DNA from: Zygnema cylindricum
Taxonomy: Eukaryota > Streptophyta > Zygnematophyceae > Zygnematales > Zygnemataceae
Direction: 5' to 3'
Length of the DNA stretch: 64,000 nucleotides
NCBI GenBank assembly: GCA_037447655.1
Contig: JBBHKE010002047.1
Span: forward strand, 1 to 64,000
Numbering within the stretch: position 1 is the stretch's first letter; the number at the start of each line of letters is the position of its first letter. The translations under genes were made by a program, and so were the position numbers. Under the pieces are notes generated by a model that saw only the letters and a program-made list of their open reading frames with translations, had not been told where the DNA came from and made no database searches. Shown one piece after another: positions 13,101-25,535 of the stretch.

Positions 13101-16100
13101 GGGCTCCTGGCTGCACTAATGGGCAAACTCTCTGTCAAAAGTGAACTCCAGTCTCGAACAGCAACTAGCAGTGACGAGCTGCTTTCGGAAAATGTCTCAG
13201 CAACTGTCAACACACCCGAAGAATACATGGAAACTTCCACCTTCCCGGCTTGGGTTTCTGGGGGACGCTGCGAGGGATTTGTTCCTCCGGCTACATGGGC
13301 TCCTGATTTTAATCGCGCCGTCCGAATTCCAACTTTACTGAGACAGGTGGGCCTTTGTATTCCTCCCACTGTCCCTTCGCGCACATACCCAGCAGGTGAC
13401 GTTGGTTGCGTTGAGAGGTACATTCGCAAGCCATCAGAGAACTGTACTACAAGATGAATGTATTTGGACTCCACAATAGAAATGGGATTGAGACTAACAA
13501 TGGAGAACTTTTGACCCCTTTGCCTAGCCCGCCGTGGCTTGCCAGAATGGTCCCTCATATCACTAATGTTCACATTTTCTACAACCTTCTTAGGATGGGA
13601 ATCTCCATTCTTCCCCAAGTCATACACATGTATTTTGGATGCTTGTGTTGTGGCATATAGAATGTGCCGCTCCTCATCAATGGTGACGTTAAGAACAGAA
13701 TCTGTTGCACCAAACATAAACACTGAAGGCACTACCCACCTGCAAAGATTGAGAAACATATAGCTCATATGAATTTAAAAGAGGTAAACAGGTAAACCGT
13801 GTTCCAATGCTCCAAACAGAAAAACATAATTGAAAGCAGGATGGACACCTGTAAAGGAATATAGCATCCTGAGAAGATACCAAAGGACCAGCGATGATCA
13901 GCCCCTCACTTCACATTGATGAGAAATTCATAAACCACTAAACTTCCTAAATCATGCAACCTTGCAATTTTTCCCTAGAAAGTTCCAGAAGAGTATCAAG
14001 AAAACTCGAAGAGAAAGGATTTTTTCAGTACTCACGAGGCTAAAGTGGATGTGATCTTAGTGGAAATACAACTCTTGTAACAGCGTTTTCCCCAGCCTGC
14101 TTTACCGTAATGCACCTCATACAAGTGGCCATCTTTGCCACCAAGGAAAATGCGTCCATGATCCGAAGAAGCAACGCATGTAAACGTTATGCCATCGCTG
14201 GGCATGGCATATTGGGATAAGGTGACCAAAGAAATTTCGTTAAAAGCGTCAGGGCCTTTTTCTGAAGAAATACACACCCCTATGAGAACAATCTGCATCA
14301 ATGCAAAGGATCAACCATGTGAAATGATCAGAATCCTATTGCACTGCACAAAAGCGAAGATCGCCATAAAGAATGGACTAATACCAACCATGGCACAGGC
14401 TCCAATGTGGCTCCAATTGCATAAATTGTTGAATAACAAGATGTCTGACTAAAGTGTAAAATGGACACTCCCTACATTTGGGCAGAAATCAGGGCCAATA
14501 ACTAACCTCGACTGGCGTAGTGAGCACCAAAATATGCTGGATGCCTTCGATAAACACACCAGGCCGGACGGGTGCCAAACCAACTGCAGTTATGAGTTGT
14601 TGTTCTTCAGAATATTCCACAACTGCGCTATCACTGCAGTTACAATTCATCCATTTAAAGACACATCAATTTTCAAAAGTTGGAGAGGTCACACACAACA
14701 TAATTTGCTTGACCATTTTAGATACATAAGTTAAATGACTGAGACTATTATTCTAAAACAAATACCATTCACAAATGTCTTCACAACAATCTTTGAAATT
14801 AGTGTCCATTACTTTAAAAACCACAATACTTCCCCGGGGCGGAAGATAGACACATATTTTTCATATACTTAAAGAGAATCAAGAAAATATCCTAGCATTA
14901 GTTACACCAGATAATACTCCAAAACCATAGGCGTTCTTGAGAAATTATAGCGCAAGACAGTACATATCTCAATTTAATAACTGGCATGCAACCACCAATT
15001 ATAAAGTAATAGATAGCCCATAAAAATATAGCGCTCCGCACCTGAGAGCCTGGACATACTGTGTGTCCAACGTTCGATAGAGCTTCTAAAATTATCTAAG
15101 AATTCTTTTCGACAAGGTAAAAAGGTGACACTCCATGATTGGTCCATTTGCTGTACAAAATGGACTTTACTTGAGAATTCCCACCTCATTCACTCTCACA
15201 ATATAATTGGTGAAACAACCGGACCTACCATACAAGGCACATATTGTACTCATATAGCATCGGTTGTATGTTGTGCAAATTTTACCCAAGAATAGTAAAA
15301 AGGCCTGCTGTTGAACTATGGTTTAAGTCAAGGTAATGGACATCATCTTTTCTATGTGGAGAAGTTCGCTTCAGCAGCTGCCGTATTGACCTACCAAACC
15401 ATTGGAGTACTCTAATGGTTGTTCATTTTAGTTTATGCCAAAGCAGAGAACATGGCTTAGGCAGCATCTGAGATCCTAGAACGTAAACATTTGAACCCTC
15501 TTGTATTCCTCCACTTGTAATGGTTTGAAGGGAATGAATTGATTCACAGACATTTGTACAATGTCTCATCAACCGTCACAAAAAGTATGAGGAGGGGAAG
15601 ACGGTGAATATTTCCCCTAATACAATAATGGATAAAAGAGTCCAACTAAACCTGCCTTTTTGTATCGCAAACCCCTCTACCGCTAGTTAAGCCTGTGAGC
15701 ATGGTGCCTACACAAACAACAATCCCCTCTCTTTGTGCAGTTCCTCCTTTCCTAATTTTTCTCCCTCCTTCCTCACCTTCAGATCTGCTTCGAACACAAT
15801 TCAGGATCTTTATTTCTCTAAATTCACCCCTCAATGTCATAAACCTTTCACCCTACTTCATCACAAAAAATGTCGATGGACATCAATTCTCTTCGCATGT
15901 CGGTCACATCCCAACCGAAACCTTTTGTGGCTATAATTTATCCTCTATTTAATTATCAACTAAAACTTTCCCAGCCACAACCACTACATGGCATGATCCA
16001 CGTTTAATACGTTCCCTTTCTACTACCGTAACTTGTTAACCCTCCACCTCCCTCCTCTTCCCCCTTTTTCCTCTCCCTCCTCATTGCATCACATTCCTTT

Positions 16101-18181
16101 CCATGAGGAATGATCAGGCAGACCTTGGTTTCACTACCCTCTACCCTCTTTTCACTTGATCCGATATCTTTCCTTTCCCTTCATCACACCTGAAATCGCC
16201 AGCTTCACCATCTAATCCTCGACAGCAATTGGCAAGTCCAAGGGAAGGGGTCCTAAGCAATAGAGTTACCATTCTATAACGTCCACTTCTCTAATACAGC
16301 TACACTGCCCGTCGTCATTAGCGTTAAAGATTTATTAGCGTTAATGCAAAATTAGAATATATAATACTAATTCAGTGCAAGGCGTCCACTCCCTGAAGAA
16401 GAGTTGTAAACACTAATTTATGATTTTCAGCCAAAAAAAGCCGCGATCAAAGTAATGTTACTAAGGCTGATAACAATGGGCAGAATACTGTTCTAGAACG
16501 CCTGTTCCTTTTACAATCATTACAAAAATTTCCATTGAAAACATAAAAATCTTCATGAAAAAAACTATAAAAACATATTTGAAACCCACAAATAAAAACC
16601 TCAGCAAAACCCCAACATCAAAATCTAAACTGTAGTGGAAAGCATTGTTGTGCAATGCTAAAAAATTACATACACTCACCTCCTATTGAAGTTCCAAATA
16701 AAAAAAGAGTTATCAACAGTGGCCCACGCTTGCCTAATTGTTGGAAAGATGCCACACAAAGCTACGGTTCCCTCACTGGCTTTCACATATCGGTCCAAAA
16801 CATCACGTGGAAACAACCTCTTGCCCGTCACGTCTACAACAGGAGGCCACTGCAGGAGCCAATCAGAGAACAAGAAATGTGGAAAATGAGTACATTATAT
16901 ACCTTGTAAAAAAAAATCTAGAATAGTTTGGGGAAATAGCTAAATCTTAAGATTGCAATTTTAACTGTTAGTTTAAACAGTTCAGCTGTTTGCTGGCAGT
17001 TTAACTTCTTTTTTAGTCAAAAAAGTTGAACTTTTTAATATCAAAAAGTTAGAATTAGAACTTAACTCAAGCTTTCTTAAGTTTGAGTTGTCTTGTAATC
17101 AACTAATTGATTTCAAGTTTCCGGAAATGTATGAAAACAACATTAATCCAATCCAACAGGTAAAAAACTTGCCAACAACTCATTGAACACTAAAGATTGC
17201 TATTGCAATCAAAAATCCGGTAACTGCTTGCTTGAATTGAGATGCTCCGCATGTTAGATTGCCTTTGTTCTTCAAGAGAATAAAAAAAAGTGTATAGAAA
17301 TTTGCTGTACGAGTACACTGCACAACGCTTTCAAAATTAATCACACTTAATCCAGGCGTTTCTTTAAGTGGCCGATAATGTGCCACGCTGCCAAACATGA
17401 TTTAGTGCAGTTAAATCTAACAAAGAATTAACGTGAGAAATTCACTAACTTCTAATGGCAATCAGGTGCCTCAGTGAAGGCAGGTCAAATTAAACTGAGA
17501 GAAATTAAAGGATGAACGCACACATATGTTCATGATATTAAAAATACTGTAATCACATGAATATAGTAAGAACGTACAAGATACAGCAAATATAAAGCAC
17601 AGTGCAACAAGTTTTGCAAATGCCACTATACCACCATAAGGCACCCTCATAAAACTTATTATAGCAATCCCGCTCATTGTTTCCAATGCCGGCCAAAAAC
17701 CTCTCTTTTGCTCCGACAACATACACAGTAGAACACTTATGACGTCGATTGTGCCACAAGATAAAAAAACATCTTACAGTAAATATAAATTCATAAATGC
17801 ATAAACACCAAATCTTTATAATAATTACTTGTCTTGAGCAAAATGGAACATAAATTAATAATCAAACATACAGCCTCAGCAAAGGGTACCAAAAGCAAAA
17901 GAAATAAAGAGAAAAAAAAGAAAAAGGTTACAAACGTCGGTTGGCCATGGAGGATCAACATCTGAGGGTTTGCTCGCATGTACGGCGTCATAAAGATTGT
18001 CACAGCATTGATTATCTTCAAATTTCATAATATCACTAATCTGCTGTCCAGCAGCTTCACAATCCTCCAGAATCTTCTCTTCACACATCAGCTGGTATCT
18101 GCTGCCTTTGACAAATGGTGCCGAAGCATTGGTATCAAAAGTAGAAGAAGAATTCCATGATGAAGGATAAAATGAAGCCAT
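4140..18181 (-). CDS. NUP155: Nucleoporin Nup155 (Nup170/Nup157 family), complete, 17 exons
   Basis: Exons in transcript order: 18181-17936, 16849-16680, 14633-14507, 14292-14036, 13739-12318, 12118-12092, 11899-11608, 11455-11243, 10557-10322, 9902-9690, 9032-8819, 8588-8398, 7030-6854, 6571-6406, 6143-5925, 4858-4524, 4251-4140. All introns are GT-AG and phases match at every join, giving 4617 nt (1538 codons plus TAA). Plant Nup155 is slightly shorter (about 1460 residues). Residues ~75-560 carry the N-terminal beta-propeller (ALCGIFPTIRQAWATVDNS; FLGGKDGHLYEVHY; WVVPSVFMFGATDS). Residues ~560-1530 are the alpha-solenoid (LEQFLRSRREKQAGLY; RRSAEALLLLRILG; VQSADKLFHERLYAAL; LLAAHVYLRLAER; IRLRLLRSEAFVLL). 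It is a linker nucleoporin of the inner ring of the nuclear pore. A Gly-rich loop (GGGGNGGNG) sits near residue 690. The start is the only ATG that gives an open first exon. Introns hold old MITEs. The family call is very secure; single splice sites are hand-called. Confidence 0.95.
4435..4518 (-). repeat. six 14-bp tandem units beside a Nup155 donor site
   Basis: Units of GTTCCACCAAAAAA with small changes begin at 4435, 4449, 4463, 4477, 4491 and 4505. They lie in the last Nup155 intron and, in transcript direction, begin within a few bases of the donor GTTAGT at 4523-4518. Confidence 0.85.
5135..5240. mobile_element. short inverted-repeat MITE fragment in Nup155 intron
   Basis: Contains CGATTACTGG, then TTACTGGCCAGTAATCG, then a GTAC…GTAC hairpin. 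It closely resembles the element at 22995-23130, which has GATTACTGG…CCAGTAACGCCAGTAAT. The shared sequence in two unrelated introns marks a dispersed inverted-repeat family. Ends are not sharply defined here. Confidence 0.5.
16303..16485. mobile_element. old mariner-like MITE (family B) in Nup155 intron
   Basis: Flanking TA, left end CACTGCCCGTCGTCATTAGC, right end ending in TAACAATGGGCAG. The interior (TTAGCGTTAAAGATTTATTA) matches the better-preserved copy at 32514-32712. Termini have drifted, so this is an ancient insertion in the 2-kb intron between exons 2 and 3. Confidence 0.6.
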
Positions 18182-18475
18182 TGAAGTGTCACCAACAATC
18201 TGGGAAAAGTCTTGACAGCAAAAAAAGGTATGACAAGTGTTTCTCTAAGTTCTTCGGGGCATAGCTGGAGGCATTATCGGAGAGAGGCGAGCGGAACTAT
18301 CCCATATCACTCTATCACTGTGGGTTAAAACGTGCGATAAAATGTGCGACAATTTCATGCTTAGTCTGCGCATGAACATCCATATATATAGATACCGTAC
18401 ATTACAGTAAGGTACAGTACAGTACAGTACAGTCCTGTACTGTACTGTACTATACTATTCTGGACAGTCTGTAGT
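18182..18475. promoter_or_regulatory. 294-bp divergent promoter region, Nup155 / DCAF12-like gene
   Basis: This interval separates the Nup155 start codon (minus strand) from the proposed DCAF12-like start (plus strand), so it must hold both transcription starts and 5' UTRs. It has a TATA-like run (CATATATATAGATACC) at about 18381-18396 and a long GTACAG palindrome at 18412-18455. Both genes are probably expressed from this shared region. Which of these sites are used is not shown by sequence alone. Confidence 0.6.
18412..18455. repeat. 44-bp near-perfect palindrome of GTACAG repeats
   Basis: The left arm, about four copies of GTACA at 5-bp spacing (18412-18432), pairs with 18435-18455 at 20 of 21 positions, with a 2-base loop. 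It lies 21-64 bases before the proposed DCAF12-like start codon. It could form a hairpin or cruciform, or act as a cluster of palindromic GTAC sites (the core seen by SBP-type plant factors; that link is only suggestive). Confidence 0.85.
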
Positions 18476-21400
18476 ATGTCCTGCAGTCAAAATTTCAAGC
18501 GGCAGCAAGACATTAGCCTAAACCGAACTTCTTATGGGTTATTCTCGCTCGGTATGCTGACTTCGTGAAATTTCCGTACGAAATGTCCGCACTTTTAGAA
18601 TATCGGTAGGCGAAAATGACAATCTATTGGTGGACGTATTGATTGCCCATGAACTGAAGCAGAATACTTTCCTGTTCATAAACAGGTATTGTAGTGTATA
18701 TGGTGTTGTTCATTGAAAATTTGAAACGGTGCAATAGTAATTTGCACATGATTAGTTGAAGATGACAAATTTGCAGCGGCAATGTTCCTTGTCATTTTAG
18801 TTATTTTTATGTTCTAGGATGCAATGATTATAGAGCTGCTGCAATAGATTAGGTTCTATTGTGGATTGCAATTTGATCCAGACGAATTTGAGATGCAGGA
18901 GGATATTACTGAGGGGATTTTTTGCGGTTGAGGCGATCGAGGCATTTTTGTTATCTTAGTCGAGTGAAATGTGTAGATTTGTTAAGTTCAAGGAGAGTTC
19001 TGATAGCAAACAGAGGGAACAATGCTGAAATATTTGCAGAATAGGGAGATTTTTTCTCAGTGCGGGTATGTGTATGTAGTATTTAAGAACCGGTGCTTAT
19101 TCAATGACTTTATCTTCTGCAAGTTATAAGAGGACTTCGAATGTACCAATGTTATTTGTTACCAATCCCTTCAAAACACATAAAACAGATAAAAATAAAG
19201 ATAATGCTTCCTATTTATTGTACAATCTCTCAAACTTGATTTGCCGAACCAAACTCATGAATCCCTTAAAACATTTTTTTTCTTTTGGCGTTATACAGAC
19301 ACGAGAAAAGAAAATGCAAGGAGCTGGCAGCGCCTCATATCCCCCCTGTTTTGAAGGAGAGGGAGTTCAATGGTCTCAGCTCATATGACAAAGTATTTGC
19401 AGCAGCTTGGCTTGACCACTGCAGTTTTGTCATTGGAACCAAGGATAACAAGCTAGTGAGATGGGATTCGTCGACAAACAAGCGTGTTGAAATACCTTTG
19501 CCACACCGGCCTTGGCCTCAGCCAAGGCCACCGCAAGCTGAAACTTGTGGTATTCATTCTATGTATCCTACCACCCTGATTGTAAACCTGCGTATACAAG
19601 CTTATCGTTTTTGTAGGTTTTGTAATCTTAAAGTTGCCATTGTCCGTCTTCATTAGATCTCTGCAATTATGAAAGCGCTCATCTTTCTTAGACGAATCAA
19701 GTTCTCATGGTTTCCAACTCTTGGTGTTTTATCATTATGTCTCACGCACAAAGTCTGGCCTTAACATCACTTTTAGAGCGATCAATCGTGAACAAACACT
19801 GCTAGCTACTGGAGCCGCGAATCCGTGTGACACAGCAGTATTCAGCTTACCATCATTTGAGCCAGTTTCACTGCTAACTGTAAGTAAAGCATTAAATCAA
19901 TGTTGATAATTGTAATAACCTTTTCATTCAGGCAAATTCTAGTAGGGTAGTTTATCCTCTCTATGCTATTGTAGGGGTTTGTTTCAAATTACGCATGTCG
20001 GGCGGCTTTCCAGAATTCCTGATTCATTGGTTGACTATGGCTCTGGTGTTGAACAACAATCGTGCAGGAATCAGTATGTTGAAGATAGCTGACTATGTAT
20101 AGGAAGTTTAGGCCGTCACTGTAGAAAGGTTTTATTCACTTGTTGGTTTTGCCATATACCAGGGCCATGAAGACTGGATGTTTGGAACTGCCTGGCTGAC
20201 GAGCACAGTTGTGGCCACTGGTAAGCTTTATTGGTAGTTTTCAAAGTCTTATGTGAAAATACCTTAGTGCCCAAATTCGGTCAGCTGTGAGTGCATGAAA
20301 TAACAATTCATCTTTACTCATTGCTCATGTTGCCTTCATTGCCATTTTAACAAACTGTTTTTTTTTTTTGAATCCTATGAGCTGTTTCTGAGCTTAATAG
20401 AAATATTACTGTATGTGTAGTGGCTTTTCTGTAAATTCCACCATGAGTCTAGTTTTTATGTGGAGGATCGTTTGGAGAAAACGAGAGTTTAACATACGTC
20501 TGAAACTGTTTATAGTTTGGAAGTAATTTCAAGATGGTGCTTGATGCTATGTTGGGCCCAGGATCTCGCGACAAAACACTAAAATTGTGGACAGCCCATG
20601 GCGATTCCTTTTTAAACACGAACCCTATTGTAACTCGTACAGACCATACTGATAAAATACGCGACGTGAAATTTCACGATGCTACTGAGGTCTTATACTT
20701 GGTCCAGAACTTGCATAGTCCCTGTTTTCTTCCTTTGCAAGTTCACAATATGTTATGGTTTGAGCAAATTGCGTGTAACACACTTGTCGTGCTCTTTCAG
20801 AGCAATGAAAAATGTTTGGCCAAGTAATTGCGAGGAAATTTATAACTACGTCTATTGTGACTCTTTGACGACGAGTTGGATGCCTTACACAAGAATTCTC
20901 ACCGTTCAGAATCATTTGGCTAACCATATTTTTCATGCATGTGGTTATTTCAGCTATTTTTGTCTGCATACAAGCGACTGTATGGTTGCTTATGTTCTTC
21001 TCATTTTTTTAATTTACTGATTCCAGTTTAGTTGTTATTCTTAATGGACCCAGAAGCTTGCAACCTTAAGTCATGATGGCACCTGCAAAATCTGGGATTC
21101 CCATGTCATGGAGGTGGTAAGGGGCTATGCACATGACTTTTAGTTTTATTGTGCTTTTCTCGTTGTTTGTTGATGTTAGAAGATAAACATCCAGCAGTTT
21201 TAAAACGCAAGTTCTTGTCTCTCCTGGCAATACTTTATGCTGGAGTCTGCGAATGCAGAGTTATAATGATAAAATATAGCATCAGGCTCCTCGAAGATTT
21301 TTCGACACAGCTGGCATCATCAGAGAGCTCCTTTGACGGAGTAGCTTCTTGCATTATTCCTATGTCCAATTCCTATTTTTATGTAACTTAGCTGCACCAT

Positions 21401-23428
21401 GTTTTTGAGGTAGTATTACTCACAAGCTCTCGCATGATTACAGGTTCGCACCGTCGACTTACCAGAGAAAAGGGAGCTAGTGTGTCTAGCCATGGACCAT
21501 TCACTGGTGGCTGTGGGTTCTCAGTCATTTATTGCATTTGTTGACATAAGATGTGGCCATGTGAAGACATTCAGGTCGGCTGATGAAAATTGGGGTAGGT
21601 GACAGTCCACTTATGCTACAAGCCATGCATGTTCCACTGTGGTTTGCACTGTAGTATGCTCGCTCAAATATGCTTGGGCATCATCTTGTAATCTTTCAAA
21701 ACAAGTTGTGGATTTCTAAGTTTTTTCCAGTGAATTCCATGGGGAGGGTGCCGTATAATCTGTTAACCTCACTGTTTTTATCAGTACTACCAAACATTCA
21801 TTCTGTGACTTTATGTGTTAAAATTTTGCTCTGGTTGGGGTGTTGTTGAAATACGTGTGATGATTAGGTGTCCGATCATTGAGTTTTAAAGATAATATTG
21901 TCACATGTGGAGGTGGCAAAGGGAAAATATCTTTCTTTGATCTTCGAAAAGAGACGTATATCAAGCTCAGTGAGTGGGACAGCCTGAAGAGACATGGGAT
22001 GGAAGTTGTTTGCCTCACTGTTTGAAATGGCAACTTCGCTTAAACAGTTGATTTTTTGTAGTGTAATTTCACTGATCCATGCACATAGAACTTCGTGATA
22101 GGGCCTCACTATATGTTGTGTGTATACCAGGGACATTGGTAGATTGGCATCTGTTTGGGATTCATGCTTATTTGGGAAATCTAGTCTTTAACCTACATTT
22201 GACGGCACATTTGAAACCCAACCAATGATGAGTGGCCAATTGGGCATCCTAAATGCACAATGCACATAAAGGGGAACAAATACTCCAGAGTTAAATCTTT
22301 GAAGTCGGGCAGTGTTTATACACGAGTAACAAAAATTGTGAAAGCTGTATTCACAGTATGATCTTGTGTCATTGCCAGGATTGTTTTATATTTGCATTTT
22401 TCCGTGGATTAGGTGGCATTCGTGAACATTCCAAATGAGAAAAATATGCATGATATTGCACATGCCCACTTCAACACATCAGGATGTATTTGTATCAGAT
22501 TGAGTTTTTCCAAAGTTGGAAAAGTATAGGTATACTGACTTGTTCGTCACTAGTCATTTGGGTTTTTCAATGGCAGGAAGGTGGGCCTTAAAGGACACTT
22601 ACATGAATCATATGGTCAACTTTGGTCAATGCAGGATCTGCCCCCACAACCCAATCGACAAGATTATCTCATAATCGACCTATACCTCCCAGGTCTATTG
22701 AGCTTATTTCGTACTCCACTGGAAAGGGCACTCTGGTAAGTTGTTTCCAGCTTCATAAGGCCCATAATGCTGCTTCTTCTTACCATTATTTGGCTTTGCA
22801 AAGATTTTTGGAAGTGTAGCATTCCTCCTGTGAATGTTCCATTTCGGGTGCCGTTTTGCCATCTCACTATTTCCAGTTTTCATTGCTGTCCTCCGTTGTT
22901 GGAAGGACTACTTGATTTTCTGTCAATATGTATTATGTTTATTTACCCAGTTTAATATATTTTTTGGTGCTCTTTTGCTCTCTGCCATTAATAAGGCAAT
23001 CACACATATGGGATTACTGGTGTTATTGGCGAGTAATTGCAGTAATTGTACAGAAAAATTTACTATTTGTGCACTTTTCCGTACAGTGATTACTGGCCAG
23101 TAACGCCAGTAATTAAATTTGTGATTACCCAGAAACTCAACTCTCGATGTGGCTATTTGGATGTTACTTTCCTCTGTTGACGGGGTATGTCTTGAGCTAT
23201 TTTTTTGTGCCAATTCTTTCTATTTGAGGAGGAAGAGAAGCTCTGACAAAGTGCTGATTATGGTGTACATGGCAGGATCAAAATGAAGTCTATGAGTCAC
23301 ATTTTGCAGGTCAGAGTATTCACCAAGCTGTATATGCTCATGAGTATGATATGAGTGGTACTAAGCTATTGGTGGCCGGTGGACCTCTGCCATTTGGTCT
23401 CCGAGGGTGCTATGTGGCCATTTGGTAG
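18476..23428 (+). CDS. DCAF12: DCAF12-like WD40 protein (CUL4-DDB1 substrate receptor), 10 exons
   Basis: Exons: 18476-18537, 19299-19562, 19777-19879, 20163-20220, 20562-20689, 21054-21116, 21444-21594, 21868-21969, 22635-22735, 23276-23428. They total 1185 nt (394 codons plus TAG), with phases consistent at each join. Matches to animal DCAF12 by memory: LKEREF…VFAAAWL, VIGTKDNKL, CGIHSIAINREQTLLATGA, GHEDWMFGTAWL, GSRDKTLKLW, AVGSQSFIAFVDIR, VTCGGGKGKISFFDLR and the C-terminal SGTKLLVAGGPLPFGL. DCAF12 is a WD40 propeller that binds DDB1 in CUL4 ubiquitin ligases and recognises C-terminal degrons. The first exon (MSCSQNFKRQ…RTSYG) is the least certain part; it is chosen because RTSYG fits the family and the phase. 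The exon 5 donor is GTCTTA and exon 8 ends at GTGAGT ahead of a readthrough stop. It is shorter than human DCAF12 (453), mostly at the N-terminus. Confidence 0.88.
22995..23130. mobile_element. inverted-repeat MITE in DCAF12-like intron 9
   Basis: The left half, GGCAATCACA…GGATTACTGG…GTAATTGTAC, pairs with the right half, GTACAGTGATTACTGG…GTGATTACCC. The whole 136 bp folds on itself. It shares its core with 5135-5240 in Nup155. No frame inside. Confidence 0.65.
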
Positions 23429-25535
23429 TAAACGTTTGCATGTTTTTCATTCAGAGCCACGGTTCTTATTATACAATTCTTAATGTTTAACCGCATGCAG
23501 AAGAGTTAAAACTCGTGAGGAAATGTCGGTGAGGGTCTTGAATCGCTACATACTTGTAACTGTTGATTGTACTCTCGGTGGATAAAGGTGTTTCGCAGAG
23601 TGCAACTTATTATTCTTAGCTCATGTCTATTGTAGAAGCAGGTTTTACAGACTCATGACAGCAACTTGTAATGGCATATCCTTTAAAGAAATTACACAGG
23701 CATGTAAATTTCCGCGCTCAGATTTAGTTGGAAGATAAAAGTATTTTTCGTTGGGAGGTCTAATGCTGCTCAGATTCAGTTACAGATATTTGTTACTTCG
23801 GAATGTGTTCACTAAATAAAAGTTTGATGTTGTCGTAGATATTGTGGACCTATGCTCCACCTCTTTTTTTTTCTCTATTTTCAATATGCATGGCTTGTCT
23901 ATTGCATGTGGTCAGGTTTCTGCCTGTGACGCGATTATTGTACATCTCACTGCAAACTTAAATACAATGAATCTTCTTATTTCATAAATTTGAAAAAAAA
24001 AAATTGTGAAGAATTTTACTGCGCCTGTCGCTTTGGTGGACTAGATTAGTGGATGAAAATATGTGACCGCCATAATTGCCATGTCTTTATGAACGAGTCA
24101 AAATTATAGTATTCCCATAAAAAACATTTCCATGAGAAACCCAGGACATCCGGAGCAAGTAATAAAAAATGAAATTTTGTTATCAGCTGAAAGCCACCGC
24201 GTATTTGGGTTCCACAATCTCATATCAATGTGCATCTTTCATGCTTCTTCCCAGAGAAGAGCTTCTTGCCTCATTCATTAGGCACGTGCAGCTTCTGAAT
24301 GTTTTTTTACCGGTACTGGCTTTCGTTCAGGTGCCAGATTGAGAAACAACACTGCAGCCCTCCTCCTTCGGTCCTTATCTGTGGCTGTACAGCTAGTGCA
24401 GGCTTCTATTCTCCTTCAATCCGCTATTGTGGTTATGGATCGTCGTTGTGTTCCGGAACTTCTCCAACGTGCTCGCCCGGGTTGAGGGGGACTTACGAGG
24501 TTGATTTTTGTAGATATTTCATTGTATTGGGGTTGGGGTTGTAGTTGTGGTTTAAGTGAGTTGCCATGTTTTTATTTTTGGGTTCTGAGTGCTTTTATTT
24601 TACTTGCCATTTTTCTGTGTTCACGTTGTTTTCTTTGTTTTATATTGCCCTGCTTGTAATTTATCAGTTTGGCCATGCCACCCCTTTTGTACCCCTTGAC
24701 TCAGATGGTTTACCATCGTGCTTTCTAATTCAGACTGTTCTTTTTACTATGAGAAACTAGAATTGTGTGTCTAAATACCACCCCATAAATATTAGCATAT
24801 TTATATTTGCGTCTCTGTAAGCATGGTTTTGTCACATAAATCACTCTTTAGAAAAAGCCACTAGGTGTGAACAAAAAGAGGTCAATGTTTTCAACACATT
24901 AAAACAAACAAAAGATGACTACTCACACGACAGGGAAGAATTACCATGACTTAAGATCGCATGACTTTGTAAGGTCACATGACATAAGGTGCAAAACAAA
25001 AGCCCGATCACGCGACAAGCAGAGTAAAAACGACGACTATCAGCAAACAGATTTCATCAATAGACAGCCTGATTGTCGACAACCTGACTGCCTTTAAGCT
25101 GTTGAAGAATTCTCTAAACATAAAAGTTAAAAAATAGCTTCTAGACTCAAAACCTTTATTTTCCATGGCAGGATGTCTAGGCCCATGTCTCAAACACGAC
25201 TAGACCTTAACGTACAAAGGTGAGCCTGGTACGCTATGGCCATGGCCAGCAGTATAGTGCTGTAAACAGCTGAACTACGAATAGTTGCAAAAGGAGTTGT
25301 CAGACTAACAAATCGAAATGTGGAGTTGTCGTAACAACAAAATGGAACATGAACAGAGAGCTCTGCCTTGGAAAGAAAGGTAAAACTCATAAACTCAACA
25401 GATGCCATATGGCAAGGCAGTAGGATGCGAGCTAGAGAATAAGTCACATCACAGCGATCTATTTTGTCAGATGTGCAAACGACTGTAAAATCTTTTCTAT
25501 CTCTTTGACTGTTTGGACTCCTTGCATCAAACAGT
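23429..25535. other. convergent intergenic region, DCAF12-like / bL21m 3' flanks
   Basis: Both neighbouring genes end here, so it carries two 3' UTRs. The longest candidates are a 57-codon frame at 24169-24342 (+) and an overlapping open frame at 24334-24486 with Leu-rich content. Neither has a recognisable domain, and no intron joins them in phase. I do not call a gene. Confidence 0.5.

Noticed and set aside
13740-13768. ATG at 13768 as start of a 519-residue protein
   Set aside because: The frame from 13768 to 13740 lies in an intron before the acceptor at 13740; the real exon starts at 13739 and continues the Nup155 protein.
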